Made by a program: the position numbers and the translations under genes. The notes under the pieces are model-generated. The model was not told the DNA's origin. It worked only from the letters and a program-made list of their open reading frames with translations, and ran no database searches. A stretch of DNA of 59,082 bases from DASZJY01 sp036260255 (GTDB lineage: Bacteria > Actinomycetota > Acidimicrobiia > Acidimicrobiales > AC-14): NCBI GenBank assembly GCA_036260255.1, contig DATAAF010000096.1, positions 1-59,082 of the forward strand, in the 5' to 3' direction. This document shows positions 1 through 8,941 of the stretch, in pieces; the first letter of the stretch is position 1; the number at the start of each line of letters is the position of its first letter.

Positions 1-1007
1 TGGGCGGTGTCGGCCGCGGTGACCTCGACGCCGTCGACGGTGTGGATCCCCATGGCGAACACCGGGAGCGCCACGGTGCCGTCCAGCTCGTAGTGGAACC
101 GGAGGCTCACCGCGTCGCCGGTGAACGCCTCACGGGTCGGCTCGCCTCTCTGGTCGAGGAGGTCGATGTGGGCGATGACGTTCCCACCGCGTCCATCGCC
201 GTGCCCGGCCACAGAGGGCGCGCGCCCGGCCCCGTCGGCACGCGCCTCGTCGACCACGTGCAGGTACTGGTCGACGACCTCGTCCACGTCGCCCACTGCC
301 CGCAGGCGCCCAGCCTCCAGCCAGGCGGCGGCGTCGCACAGCTCCCGGATCGATTCCAAGGCGTGGGAGACCAGCACCACCGTCTTCCCCTGCGCCCGGA
401 GCTCGGTGAACTTCTCCCGGCAGCGGCGCTGGAAGTTCTCGTCGCCCACGGCGAGCACCTCGTCGACCAACAGGACGTCGGGATTGACGTTGATGGCCAC
501 CGAGAACCCGAGCCGCAGGTACATGCCCGACGAATAGTTCTTCACGGGCGTGTCGATGAACCGGTCGAGGCCGGCGAACTGCACGATGTCGTCGAACTTG
601 CGGTCGAGCTCCTTCCTCGACAGACCGAGGATCGACCCGTTCAGGTAGATGTTCTCCCGGCCGGAGAGCTCGTGGTGGAACCCGGCTCCGAGCTCGAGGA
701 GCGCCGACACCTTGCCCTCGGTGGAGATGCGTCCCGAATCGGGGCGCAGGATCCGCGCCATGCACTTGAGCAGCGTGCTCTTGCCCGAGCCGTTCTCGCC
801 GATGAGGCCCATGGCCGTCCCCTTGGGCACCGCCAGGGATACGTCGCGGAGGGCCCAGAACTCCTCGTAGCTGGCCCGCCCCCGGCGGAGCAGGGTCGAC
901 TTCAGCGACTGGTTCCGCTCGTGGTACAGACGGAACCGCTTGGTGACGCCTTCGACGATGATGGCGTTCTCGGTCGTCTCGTCACTCCCGGGGGCGAAAG
1001 CGCTCAC
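1..1007 (-). CDS. Wzt-like polysaccharide ABC transporter ATP-binding protein (3' end cut by window)
   Basis: ATPase subunit of an ABC-2 polysaccharide exporter; it would sit on the inner face of the membrane and drive a Wzm-type permease. I read GTG at 1007 as the start. Walker A is GENGSGKST at residues 70-78, followed by the NYSSGM signature and a Walker B ending VDEVLAVGDE. After the ATPase domain comes the beginning of a C-terminal beta-sandwich region like the Wzt glycan-recognition domain, but the window edge removes the end. The start lies inside the 3' end of the upstream HAD gene (26-bp overlap), so the two are probably co-transcribed. The likely permease partner is at 8939-9763. 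A second ATPase of the same family is at 38234-39454. Confidence 0.9.
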   Translation of the reverse strand, partial: MSAFAPGSDETTENAIIVEGVTKRFRLYHERNQSLKSTLLRRGRASYEEFWALRDVSLAVPKGTAMGLIGENGSGKSTLLKCMARILRPDSGRISTEGKVSALLELGAGFHHELSGRENIYLNGSILGLSRKELDRKFDDIVQFAGLDRFIDTPVKNYSSGMYLRLGFSVAINVNPDVLLVDEVLAVGDENFQRRCREKFTELRAQGKTVVLVSHALESIRELCDAAAWLEAGRLRAVGDVDEVVDQYLHVVDEARADGAGRAPSVAGHGDGRGGNVIAHIDLLDQRGEPTREAFTGDAVSLRFHYELDGTVALPVFAMGIHTVDGVEVTAADTA

Positions 1008-3612
1008 TGGCCTCCTGGCCCGACGACAACCACACGTTCCTCGCCTTCCCGGTCACCTTGCGGGCCAGCTGCACCGCCGTCTCGACCTTGCCCGCCCGGC
1101 GGCCGCGAAGCCGGGGTGTGGTCATCCAGGCGAAGGCCGCCTCCACCTCGACCCGGTAGGCGGCCAGCGCCAGGTCCGGGTCACAGCGGTACACGACCTC
1201 GGGCGCCGCCCGCGAGGCCAGCAGCACGTTCTCGGCGAGCAGGACGCCGTTGCGGAACTGGAGCTGGCCGAACCCCGCGGGCACCTCCACGTCGACCACG
1301 CGGGGGGCCGAACGCCCGTGCACGCTGAACGACAACCGCAGCCGGTCGAGGCGCAGCACGCCCGGCTCGTCGGAGAAGCGGAGGAGGACGCCCCGAACGG
1401 AGGCGGCGGCGACTTCGGCGCGGACGAAGCACAGCCCGTTGACGTTGGGGCCGGCCGGCTTGCGCACCGCCTCGTCGAACCCGCCGCCGGCGTCGACGAA
1501 GACGCGGACCGTGCAGGGCTGGGTGGCCTCGAACGCCTCCACCGGGAGGGTGCGGTCGAAGACCGCCCCGGTGGCCAGCGCCAGCTGGGGGTTGTGCATG
1601 GCGGCCATGCCGAACGGCCAGTAGATCCGCTGCATCGGCAGCTCGAGCAGTTGCCGGGGGGTCAGGTACTGCATGGTCGCGGCCATGCTGTCCTGCACGA
1701 CGGTGGCGGCCCCCGCCGAGCCGAAGTTCTGGTCGTGCACCCAGTCGCCGAACAACGCCACCTCCTCGGTGGTGGGCGACACGACGAAGCGGGTGACCAT
1801 GCGGGCCAGCTGGGCCCGGGCCCGCGCGCCCAGCCGGCGGGCCGCCGGGGGCAGACTCGGCCGGTAGCGGCCCCACTCCCGCTGGAAGGCCAGGATCCCC
1901 CGCTGCACCGCCGCCCGCTGCAGCATCTGGGCCGAGCTCTGGGAGGTCGGGTGGAGCAGCGGCTCGGCGTCGTCGGTGAAGTCGACGAGGGTGCCCTCGT
2001 CGTGCATGCAGACCTGCTCGAGGATCTCCGGGCTGCGAGTTATCCACGAGGCGTGGTCGGGGATGCCGGCCCGGGCGAGGAAGCCGTCGGACTCCACGCC
2101 GTCGAGCGTGCGCTCGAGGGCGCCCTCGTTGGTGAGCAGATACAGCCCGAGGGTCGACAGCGACGACCCGGCGCCGGCCAACGCGGCGTCGAGCTTGACC
2201 TGGATGGTGCAGCCCCACCCCAGGTCGACCACGACGGCCCGCGCCGCATCGGGCCCGACCGTCTTGAGCACGTAGTCGACCAGCCGACCCCGCAGCGCGG
2301 CGGCGCCGGCGAGGATCGACGCCCGCACGTGGGGCTGCTCGGCCATCCGCCGCAGGGTGCGGGTGGCCAGCTCGGGGTCGTCGAGGCGGCTGTCGGCGTC
2401 GGCCTGCAGCTCCGGCAGCTGGCCGAGCGACACACCGAGCGTCTCGCACAGCTGGGCGACGGTGGGGCGCACCTCTCGATCGAGGAACGTCTCGAGCTCG
2501 GGCAGGCTGGCCTCGAAGATGGCGGCACGGGAGCACACCTGGCGCGAGAGCCAGAGCGTCTCCGCCCGCACCGGCGAGCGCAGGTAGCCCCGGGCGCCGT
2601 TCAGCAGCCGGGAGAGGAACTCGCCCTCCCGCATGAGGCACCAGACGACCTCGACGCCCTCCTCCTGGGCCCGCTCGTGCACCCACTCGGCGAAGCCGGT
2701 GAACACCGGCCCGAGCACGGTCGCCCCGAAGCGCCAGTAGGGGTTCAACGGCGTCTGGGCCCCCTCGAGCTGGCTCACCGCCTTGGCCCGCAGGGCGGTC
2801 AGGCCCCAGTCGCCGTGCACGGGGTCGAGGGTGGGCTTCTCCCGCTGGCGGTGGTCGGTACGAAGGAGGCCCTCGCCCTCGAGCACGGCGCCCAGCGACC
2901 CCGGCTGCTTGTCGAAGTGCACCGTGCGGATGCCCTCACGGCGGGCGCACTCCAGGTCGGCGTCGGCGTTGTCGCCGATGTGCAGGACCTCGCTCGGGTC
3001 CACGCCGAGCTGTTCCAGCACCACGCCGTAGAGGCCGGAGCCCTTGCCGACGCCGTACTGGCTGGACGTGAAGACCTCGTCGAACCGCAGGTCGTCGAAC
3101 GGCTCGCGGTCGAGGAGGTGGCGGATCTCGGCGCCCGAGAGGTACGTGTCCGACACGAGGACGAGGCGGACGCCCAGCTTGGCCTGGGCGGTGTGGGCCA
3201 GTCGCAACACCTCGAGGTCGGGGAAGGTGATCGTCTTCTCGAAGGCGACCTCACGCTCGGGCAGCGTGGCCGGCGGCACCGAGAAGAGATGGGCCGGCAC
3301 CTCCCGGTAGATCGCCTCGAGCCGGACCTCGGGGACCCCCGAGACCTTCCGGCGAGCCCGGATCTCGGCCCGCTCCCGCAGCCGGGCGAACAGCTCAGCC
3401 GGGGTGTGCCCCCGTAGCTCGCCGCGCTCGAGCAGGTGGCGGCCGAACAGCACGAAGGCGTCGACCGGCTCGGGCACGATCCGCCAGATCAGCGTGTCGA
3501 AGACGTCGAGGGAGAGAACGCTCACCGAGCCCTGGGCGAGCAGCTGCTCGGCTTCCAGCAGGCGGGCGTCGTTGCACGCCTCCCCGGGCGCCTCGACCTC
3601 GTCGATAGCCAC
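982..3612 (-). CDS. HAD-superfamily hydrolase-like protein of surface-polysaccharide loci
   Basis: Large protein of about 876 residues. The N-terminal third is a HAD domain: motif I DVFDTL near residue 36, a motif II-like VLVSDTY, and motif III/IV HIGDNADADLECARREGI. The residue two after the nucleophile Asp is Phe, as in haloacid dehalogenases rather than DxD phosphatases. The remaining roughly 600 residues are not a family I recognise securely; similar HAD fusions (COG5610-like) are known from capsule loci. I chose GTG at 3612 because a TAGCTT hexamer lies 7 nt upstream. A TTG at 3621 is an alternative, but it would lie inside that hexamer. Substrate unknown. Confidence 0.8.
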   Translation of the reverse strand: MAIDEVEAPGEACNDARLLEAEQLLAQGSVSVLSLDVFDTLIWRIVPEPVDAFVLFGRHLLERGELRGHTPAELFARLRERAEIRARRKVSGVPEVRLEAIYREVPAHLFSVPPATLPEREVAFEKTITFPDLEVLRLAHTAQAKLGVRLVLVSDTYLSGAEIRHLLDREPFDDLRFDEVFTSSQYGVGKGSGLYGVVLEQLGVDPSEVLHIGDNADADLECARREGIRTVHFDKQPGSLGAVLEGEGLLRTDHRQREKPTLDPVHGDWGLTALRAKAVSQLEGAQTPLNPYWRFGATVLGPVFTGFAEWVHERAQEEGVEVVWCLMREGEFLSRLLNGARGYLRSPVRAETLWLSRQVCSRAAIFEASLPELETFLDREVRPTVAQLCETLGVSLGQLPELQADADSRLDDPELATRTLRRMAEQPHVRASILAGAAALRGRLVDYVLKTVGPDAARAVVVDLGWGCTIQVKLDAALAGAGSSLSTLGLYLLTNEGALERTLDGVESDGFLARAGIPDHASWITRSPEILEQVCMHDEGTLVDFTDDAEPLLHPTSQSSAQMLQRAAVQRGILAFQREWGRYRPSLPPAARRLGARARAQLARMVTRFVVSPTTEEVALFGDWVHDQNFGSAGAATVVQDSMAATMQYLTPRQLLELPMQRIYWPFGMAAMHNPQLALATGAVFDRTLPVEAFEATQPCTVRVFVDAGGGFDEAVRKPAGPNVNGLCFVRAEVAAASVRGVLLRFSDEPGVLRLDRLRLSFSVHGRSAPRVVDVEVPAGFGQLQFRNGVLLAENVLLASRAAPEVVYRCDPDLALAAYRVEVEAAFAWMTTPRLRGRRAGKVETAVQLARKVTGKARNVWLSSGQEASERFRPRE

Positions 3613-3619
3613 TCGTGCC

Positions 3620-3625
3620 AAGCTA
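3620..3625 (-). promoter_or_regulatory. -10 hexamer of a probable leaderless promoter (HAD gene)
   Basis: TAGCTT on the minus strand ends 7 nt before the GTG at 3612. This matches the actinobacterial TANNNT -10 consensus at leaderless spacing. Confidence 0.45.
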
Positions 3626-3679
3626 ACCCAGCAAGGTGTTGGCGACGGCGACGGGGCAGGTGGCAGAATCGACCCACCC

Positions 3680-4777
3680 GTGAGCGGTCTGCTGCTCTAC
3701 TCCCTCGCCGAGTTCCGCGAGCTCATCCTGCAGTGCCTCGACATCGTCGGCGCCCGCTCGGTGGTCGAGATCGGCGGGGAGGGCGGGACGTTCACCTCCG
3801 AGCTCCTCTCGTGGGCGGAGGGCCGCGACGCCACCGTCCGCTGCATCGACCCCGTTCCGTCCGACGCGCTGGTGCAGATGATCGAGGCCTCGCCCGCCGG
3901 TGAGCTCCTGCGCGCCCGCAGCGCCGACGTCCTCGAGGAGCTGGAGACGGCCGACGTGTACCTCGTGGACGGCGACCACAACTACCACACACTCTCGGTG
4001 GAGCTGCAGGCCATAGACGCCCGGCGAGGGGACCGCCACCCCCTGCTCTTCCTCCACGACGTGGGCTGGCCCGCCGGCCGCCGGGACATGTACTACGACC
4101 CCCAGAGCCTGCCGCCGGAGGCGGTGCATCCGTACCAGTACGAGCGAGGCGTGACGGTCGGGTGCCCCGGCCTGGTCGAGCACGGCTTCTCCGGCGACGG
4201 AGAGTTCGCCTGGGCCCGCGAGGAGGGGGGCCCGGCCAACGGCGTCCTCACCGCGGTCGAGGACTTCCTCGCCGACCGCACCGACCTCCGCTTCCAGACC
4301 GTCCCGTGCATCTTCGGGCTCGGTGTCCTCTACGCCGAGGCCGCCCCCTACGCCGACGAGGTGGCGGCCGCCCTGGCACCCTACGCGGACAACCCGCTGC
4401 TGGCCCGGATGGAGGAGAACCGCCTGGCCCTGTACCTGCGGGTGCTGGAGCAACAGCACGAGGCCGTCTCCCTGCACCGACACGTCGAGGACCTGACCCT
4501 GCGGGTGCGAGACGTGGAGGTCGAGAACCGGGCGTTGTGGGCGAGGGTCGCCGACCTGGACGAGCAGCTCGCCCGCGTCTCGCAGCGCTACGACGCGCTG
4601 GCGCGGGAGGTGGAGACGACGGTCGCGGCCCGCTCCTTCGCGGTGGCCGAGGGGCTCTCCCGGCTCCACCACCGCATCGGCCACACCCACGGCGTGTCCC
4701 GCCAGCGGCTGCGCGCCCTGCTCAGTCAGGACGGCGCTCCCTCGCCCGAGGCGACCACCCCGCGACCTCCCCGGTGA
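3680..4777 (+). CDS. Class I SAM-dependent methyltransferase with C-terminal coiled coil
   Basis: About 365 residues from GTG 3680. The SAM-binding glycine loop is VVEIGGEGG near residue 25, followed by an acidic residue in CIDPVPSD and by LVDGDHNYH, the pattern of the Methyltransf_24-like group found in glycan loci. The last ~110 residues are rich in heptad-like Leu/Val/Glu and probably form a coiled coil, a common add-on in methyltransferases that act on polymer ends. It is divergent from the HAD gene (67 bp apart). Its stop overlaps the GTG of the following glycosyltransferase. Acceptor unknown. Confidence 0.8.
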   Translation: MSGLLLYSLAEFRELILQCLDIVGARSVVEIGGEGGTFTSELLSWAEGRDATVRCIDPVPSDALVQMIEASPAGELLRARSADVLEELETADVYLVDGDHNYHTLSVELQAIDARRGDRHPLLFLHDVGWPAGRRDMYYDPQSLPPEAVHPYQYERGVTVGCPGLVEHGFSGDGEFAWAREEGGPANGVLTAVEDFLADRTDLRFQTVPCIFGLGVLYAEAAPYADEVAAALAPYADNPLLARMEENRLALYLRVLEQQHEAVSLHRHVEDLTLRVRDVEVENRALWARVADLDEQLARVSQRYDALAREVETTVAARSFAVAEGLSRLHHRIGHTHGVSRQRLRALLSQDGAPSPEATTPRPPR

Positions 4778-7242
4778 GGGGGCGGCGGGGGCGGCGGCCG
4801 GGCGTCGTCTCGGTCGTCGTCGTCAACTACCGCGGGGCATCGGACACCATTGCCTGCCTGCGGGCCTTCGAGGACGTCGAGTGGCCGTCCGAGCGGCTCG
4901 AGCTGATCGTGGTGGACAACGCCTCCGGCGACGGCAGCGCCGGCCGCATCACCGACGCCGTCCCCGAGGCGACGGTCGTCGAGGCGCCGCGGAACCTGGG
5001 CTTCGCCGGGGGGTGCAACCTCGGCGCGTCCAGGGCGTCGGGCGAGTACGTCGCCTTCCTCAACAACGACGCCCGCCCCGACCGGCGATGGGTCGCCGAG
5101 GCGGTGGCCGCCTTCGAACAGAGCCTCTCGGTGACCTCCGTGGCCAGCAAGGTCCTCGACTGGGAGGGGCGCACGGTCGACTACGTGGACGGCGGCCTGA
5201 CCTGGTTCGGGATGGGCTACAAGCGGGAGGTCGGCCGGCCCGACCATCCCGCCTACGACGAGCCCCGCGACGTGCTGTTCGCCACCGGCGCGGCGATGTT
5301 CGTGCGGGCCGACGTCTGGGACGAAGTGGGCGGCTTCGACGACCGCTACTTCATGTTCTACGAGGACGTCGACCTGGGCTGGCGTCTGAACCTCCTCGGC
5401 CACCGGGTGCGCTACGTCCCCGGATCGGTCGCCTACCACCGCCACCACGCGTCGATGAGGGGCTACGGCAGCTGGCACGAGCACTACCTGCTCGAGCGCA
5501 ACGCCCTGTTCACGATCTACAAGAACTACGGCGACCCCGCTCTCGCTCGCACCCTCCCCGGCGCCCTGGCCCTGTCCGTGCGCCGGGGCGTGACCCGAGG
5601 GGGCGACGACCCTGGCGCCCTCGATCTCGCCCGGGGGGCGGGCGGCGAGCCGTCCGAACGGGCGGAGGTGTCGCGGGAGACGCTGGCGACGGCGTACGCG
5701 GTGGACGCCTTCGTCGACCACCTGCCCGGACTGGCCGAGGACCGCCGTCGCATCCAGGCCACCCGCCGCCGGGGCGACGCCGAGCTGCTGCCTCTGTTCC
5801 GGGACCCGCTGGAGCCCGCCTTCGCCGACGAGCGGTTCCTGTCGGGCTACCGGGCGGTGGTGGCCGCCCTCGGCATCGACGAAGTCTTCGGCGGGCGGCG
5901 GCGGGTCCTCGTCGCCACCGAGGAGCCGCTGACCGCCCGCATGGCCGGCACCGCCATCCGCGCCTGGGCGGTGGCCGACGTGCTGTCGGCGGAGCACGAG
6001 GTGCAGCTGGCGACGCTCCGAGAGTGCACCGTCGACCACCCCGGGTTCGGCTGCCGGTCGGTGGACCAGGAGCAGTTGCGGTCCCTCGAGCAGTGGGCCG
6101 ACGTGGTCGTGGTCGGGGGGCTCTTGATGCACATCTGCCCCTGGCTCGCCGACAGCACCAAGGTGCTGGTCGTGGACGTCTACAACCCGTTCCACCTGGA
6201 GCAGCTGGAGCAGGCCAAGGACGGCCGTGACCGGGCCCGGGTGGTGGACGAGTGCACCACCGCCCTCAACACCGAGCTCGCCCGCGGCGACCTCTTCCTG
6301 TGCGCCTCAGCCAAGCAGCGGGACTTCTGGCTGGGGCACCTGGCCGCGCTGGGCCGCATCAACCCCGACACCTACGACGACGACCAGACCCTCCGTTCCC
6401 TCGTCGCCGTGGTCCCCTTCGGCCTGCCCGACGCACCCCCGGTGCACACCCGCCCCGCCCTGCGCGGCGTGGTCCCCGGCATCGGCGCCGACGACAAGGT
6501 CCTGCTCTGGGGCGGTGGGATCTACGACTGGCTCGACCCCCTGACCCTGCTCCACGCCCTCGACCGCGTCCGCCACCGGCGGCCCGACGTCCGCCTGTTC
6601 TTCCTCGGCCTGCGTCACCCGAACCCGGCGGTGCCGGAGATGCGCATGGCCGTCGCCGCCCGCGAGCTGGCCGCCGAGCTCGGGCTCGACGGCACTCACG
6701 TCTTCTTCAACGAGGGATGGGTGGAGTACGAGGACCGTCAGGACTACCTCCTCGAGGCGGACGTCGGGGTGAGCACGCACCTCCGCCACGTGGAGACCGC
6801 CTTCTCCTTCCGGACGCGGGTCCTCGACTACCTGTGGGCGTCGCTTCCGGTCGTCGCCACCGAGGGCGACAGCTTCGCCGCCCTCATCGAGAGGGAGGGC
6901 TGCGGGCTCGCGGTCCCGGCCGGAGACCCGGACGCCCTGGCCGACGCCCTCCTGCGCCTGCTCGACGACGACGCCTTCGCCGCCGCCTGCCGCTCGCGGT
7001 CGGCGGACGTCGCCCAGCGGCTCACCTGGTCGGCGGCGCTCGCTCCGCTCCTCGAGTTCTGCCGGTCCCCGCGCCGGGCGCCCGACCTCTTGGAAGCGTC
7101 TCGCGCCCGGCCGGGCGCCGCCGCCACCCGGCGCCTCCGCCACCAGGTCGCCAAGGTGCGGACGGCGTACCGGGAGGGCGGTCCGAGCGAGGTCGCCCGC
7201 AGGACGGTCTGGCGCCTCCGGGCTCAGTCCGGCAGCAAGTAG
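4774..7242 (+). CDS. Two-domain glycosyltransferase (GT2 fused to GT4-like)
   Basis: About 822 residues. The N-terminal half is a GT2 rhamnosyltransferase-like domain: VVVNYRG start, VVDNASGDGS, NLGFAGGCNLG, LNNDARPD and the FDDRYFMFYEDVDLGWR block. The C-terminal half, from about residue 385, is a GT4/GT-B-like domain with HPNPAVPEMRMA, FNEGWVEYEDRQDYLLEADVG and LDYLWASLPVVATEGD. That half is closely similar along its length to the stand-alone protein at 9760-11124. GTG 4774 overlaps the stop of the methyltransferase (GTGA). The 3' end overlaps the convergent gene by 19 bp. The fusion would let one protein add two sugars in succession, which is an inference. Confidence 0.87.
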   Translation: MRGRRGRRPGVVSVVVVNYRGASDTIACLRAFEDVEWPSERLELIVVDNASGDGSAGRITDAVPEATVVEAPRNLGFAGGCNLGASRASGEYVAFLNNDARPDRRWVAEAVAAFEQSLSVTSVASKVLDWEGRTVDYVDGGLTWFGMGYKREVGRPDHPAYDEPRDVLFATGAAMFVRADVWDEVGGFDDRYFMFYEDVDLGWRLNLLGHRVRYVPGSVAYHRHHASMRGYGSWHEHYLLERNALFTIYKNYGDPALARTLPGALALSVRRGVTRGGDDPGALDLARGAGGEPSERAEVSRETLATAYAVDAFVDHLPGLAEDRRRIQATRRRGDAELLPLFRDPLEPAFADERFLSGYRAVVAALGIDEVFGGRRRVLVATEEPLTARMAGTAIRAWAVADVLSAEHEVQLATLRECTVDHPGFGCRSVDQEQLRSLEQWADVVVVGGLLMHICPWLADSTKVLVVDVYNPFHLEQLEQAKDGRDRARVVDECTTALNTELARGDLFLCASAKQRDFWLGHLAALGRINPDTYDDDQTLRSLVAVVPFGLPDAPPVHTRPALRGVVPGIGADDKVLLWGGGIYDWLDPLTLLHALDRVRHRRPDVRLFFLGLRHPNPAVPEMRMAVAARELAAELGLDGTHVFFNEGWVEYEDRQDYLLEADVGVSTHLRHVETAFSFRTRVLDYLWASLPVVATEGDSFAALIEREGCGLAVPAGDPDALADALLRLLDDDAFAAACRSRSADVAQRLTWSAALAPLLEFCRSPRRAPDLLEASRARPGAAATRRLRHQVAKVRTAYREGGPSEVARRTVWRLRAQSGSK

Positions 7243-8876
7243 CCGGTGAGGTCGACGAGCAGATGGGCGCCGGCGCCCGGCGGGCCGCCGGAGAGATGCA
7301 GGCTCAGCCGCCCGTGGCCGCGGCCCCGGCCCAGACCCGAGAGCACGGTGGCCGACACCGGGCGGCGGTCGTCGGAGAAGTGCACGTGGGGGAAGGCCCG
7401 GCCGGCGGTGCCGTCGGTGGGATAGGCGGTGACGAAGCCGTTGTAGCCGGCGTCGAGGACGCTCACCGTGGCGAAGACGCCGACGGCGTCGTCGGGGACA
7501 CCGGCGACGCCGGCCAGGCGCAGCACGACCACGCCGTCGGCGGGGACCGGTCCGGCGGGCGCCTCGACCACTCCGGTGCCGTCGCGCGTGTCGAGCACCC
7601 GCACCGGCGGCATGGCCACCACGGCCCCCGAGGGGGTGGGCGCCGGGTCGGCGGGCTGGTCGGCGTGCACCGGCCCGGGGAAGTGGGGCGCGCTCGGGCG
7701 GGGGCCGTCGTCGACGACCTCGACGGGCACCCGCAGCGGCGCCGCCCCGCGCGCCGAGAACCAGGCGACCTCCTCGCAGAGCATGTCCCAGGCGAGCGTG
7801 TAGCGGCCGGGGAGCCGAGGGGTCCACAAACCCGCCACCAGCTCCGCCTCCTCGCCCGGCGTCAGCGCCCGCTCGAGCAGGGTGACGTCGCCAACCGGGA
7901 CCTCCAGGCCCCAGGCCTCCGACTCCCAGCGGTAGCTGAGGGCGACGCGGCCGTGCCGCGTGCCGGGGCTGCGCCAGGTGGCGTCGCTCGAGTTCCGGAC
8001 ACCCACCCGCACGACCTGCCCCCGGTTGGCGGGCAGCCGCGCCGGCGTGTCGTGGCCCGTCCACTCGACCGACCAGATGGGCGGGTCGTCGCCGATGTCG
8101 CGGGTGTGCCGCTCGAGATCGGCCAGGCTCACGTACGGGACGTCGGCGGGCACGCCGCCTCTCGGTGAGCGGCTGGGCGACCGCTCGAGCGGGAAGTCCT
8201 CACCCGGGGGGAGAGGGACGAAGGCGAGCGTGCCGGCGTAGTCCTCGTACAGGTAGTGCTCCTCGCCGGTCGGGCGGACCTCACCGGCGGCGGCCCGGTA
8301 CCGGGCGACCTTGGCCTCGCGGGTGGGACGGTCGTGCCACAGGAGGTCGAGGTGGTAGAGGGCCAGCGCTCCCTCGGGCGGCAGGGCGCATCCCTCGCCC
8401 GCCACCTCGGGCACCGCGTGCATGAGCGGCAGCACCCGGACGACGCCCCCGAGGTTGCGGGCGAGCCGCACCCAGCGGGGGCCGTGCCAGGGGAACTGGC
8501 GCAGCCACGCCAGCCCGCCGCCGGGAGCGCGCACGACCCAGCGGACGGGCAGCACGTAGTGGGTGAAGCGGCGGTCCTCGAGCAGCGGCGGGAGGAGCTG
8601 GTCGGCGTCGTGGGGCAGGGCCTCGTCGTCGTCGAGCATGAGGGCCCAGTCGCAGTGGGCCTGCCTGACCAGCCAGTCCTTGGACGGCTCGCTGTAGCCG
8701 GGCAGCTCGAGCACGTGCACCTGGTCGGCGCCGGCGCGGGCCACGTCGTAGGTGTCGTCAGTGCTGCTGCGGTCCACGGCGACGACCACCTCGTCGGCGT
8801 ACCGGCGCACCCGCTTGAGCCACCACCCGAGGTGGCCGCCCGAGTTCCTGGTCATGGTCACCACCGACAGCCGCAC
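7224..8876 (-). CDS. GT2 glycosyltransferase fused to surface-type beta domains
   Basis: About 550 residues. Residues 1-250 resemble GT2 enzymes: MTRN at 8-11, AVDRSSTDDT and the acidic LMLDDDEALP with LDDDE at 81-85. Residues ~275-390 look like an immunoglobulin-like beta domain with WRSPGTRHGRVALSYRW and GRYTLAWDM. Residues ~422-550 match the VLDTRDGTG...VDLTGYLLP pattern seen at the ends of secreted actinobacterial proteins. There is no signal peptide at the N terminus. Combining a cytosolic-type GT2 with modules usually found outside the cell is odd. GTG 8876 lies at the end of a long palindrome shared with the divergent permease gene. Confidence 0.78.
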   Translation of the reverse strand: MRLSVVTMTRNSGGHLGWWLKRVRRYADEVVVAVDRSSTDDTYDVARAGADQVHVLELPGYSEPSKDWLVRQAHCDWALMLDDDEALPHDADQLLPPLLEDRRFTHYVLPVRWVVRAPGGGLAWLRQFPWHGPRWVRLARNLGGVVRVLPLMHAVPEVAGEGCALPPEGALALYHLDLLWHDRPTREAKVARYRAAAGEVRPTGEEHYLYEDYAGTLAFVPLPPGEDFPLERSPSRSPRGGVPADVPYVSLADLERHTRDIGDDPPIWSVEWTGHDTPARLPANRGQVVRVGVRNSSDATWRSPGTRHGRVALSYRWESEAWGLEVPVGDVTLLERALTPGEEAELVAGLWTPRLPGRYTLAWDMLCEEVAWFSARGAAPLRVPVEVVDDGPRPSAPHFPGPVHADQPADPAPTPSGAVVAMPPVRVLDTRDGTGVVEAPAGPVPADGVVVLRLAGVAGVPDDAVGVFATVSVLDAGYNGFVTAYPTDGTAGRAFPHVHFSDDRRPVSATVLSGLGRGRGHGRLSLHLSGGPPGAGAHLLVDLTGYLLPD

Positions 8877-8941
8877 GGCGAACAGCCTGTCACTACGTCG
8901 GGGGGCGAAGCTCCCGACGCAGTGACAGTCTGTTCGCCGTG
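8874..8941. promoter_or_regulatory. 68-bp palindrome holding both divergent start codons
   Basis: The two 29-base arms match at 27 positions when one is reverse-complemented, beginning CACGGCGAACAG and reaching CGTCGGG near the centre. The outermost GTG of each arm is the start codon of a gene, at 8876 (minus) and 8939 (plus). Each start is preceded at 7 nt by a -10-like hexamer, CAGGCT on the minus strand and CAGTCT on the plus strand. The symmetry suggests two mirror-image leaderless promoters or an operator controlling both. A transcript crossing it would form a strong hairpin. Confidence 0.6.

Noticed and set aside
940..3417. An 825-codon open frame on the plus strand opposite the HAD gene
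   Set aside because: His/Arg/Gly-rich translation without motifs; a high-GC antisense shadow of the real gene.
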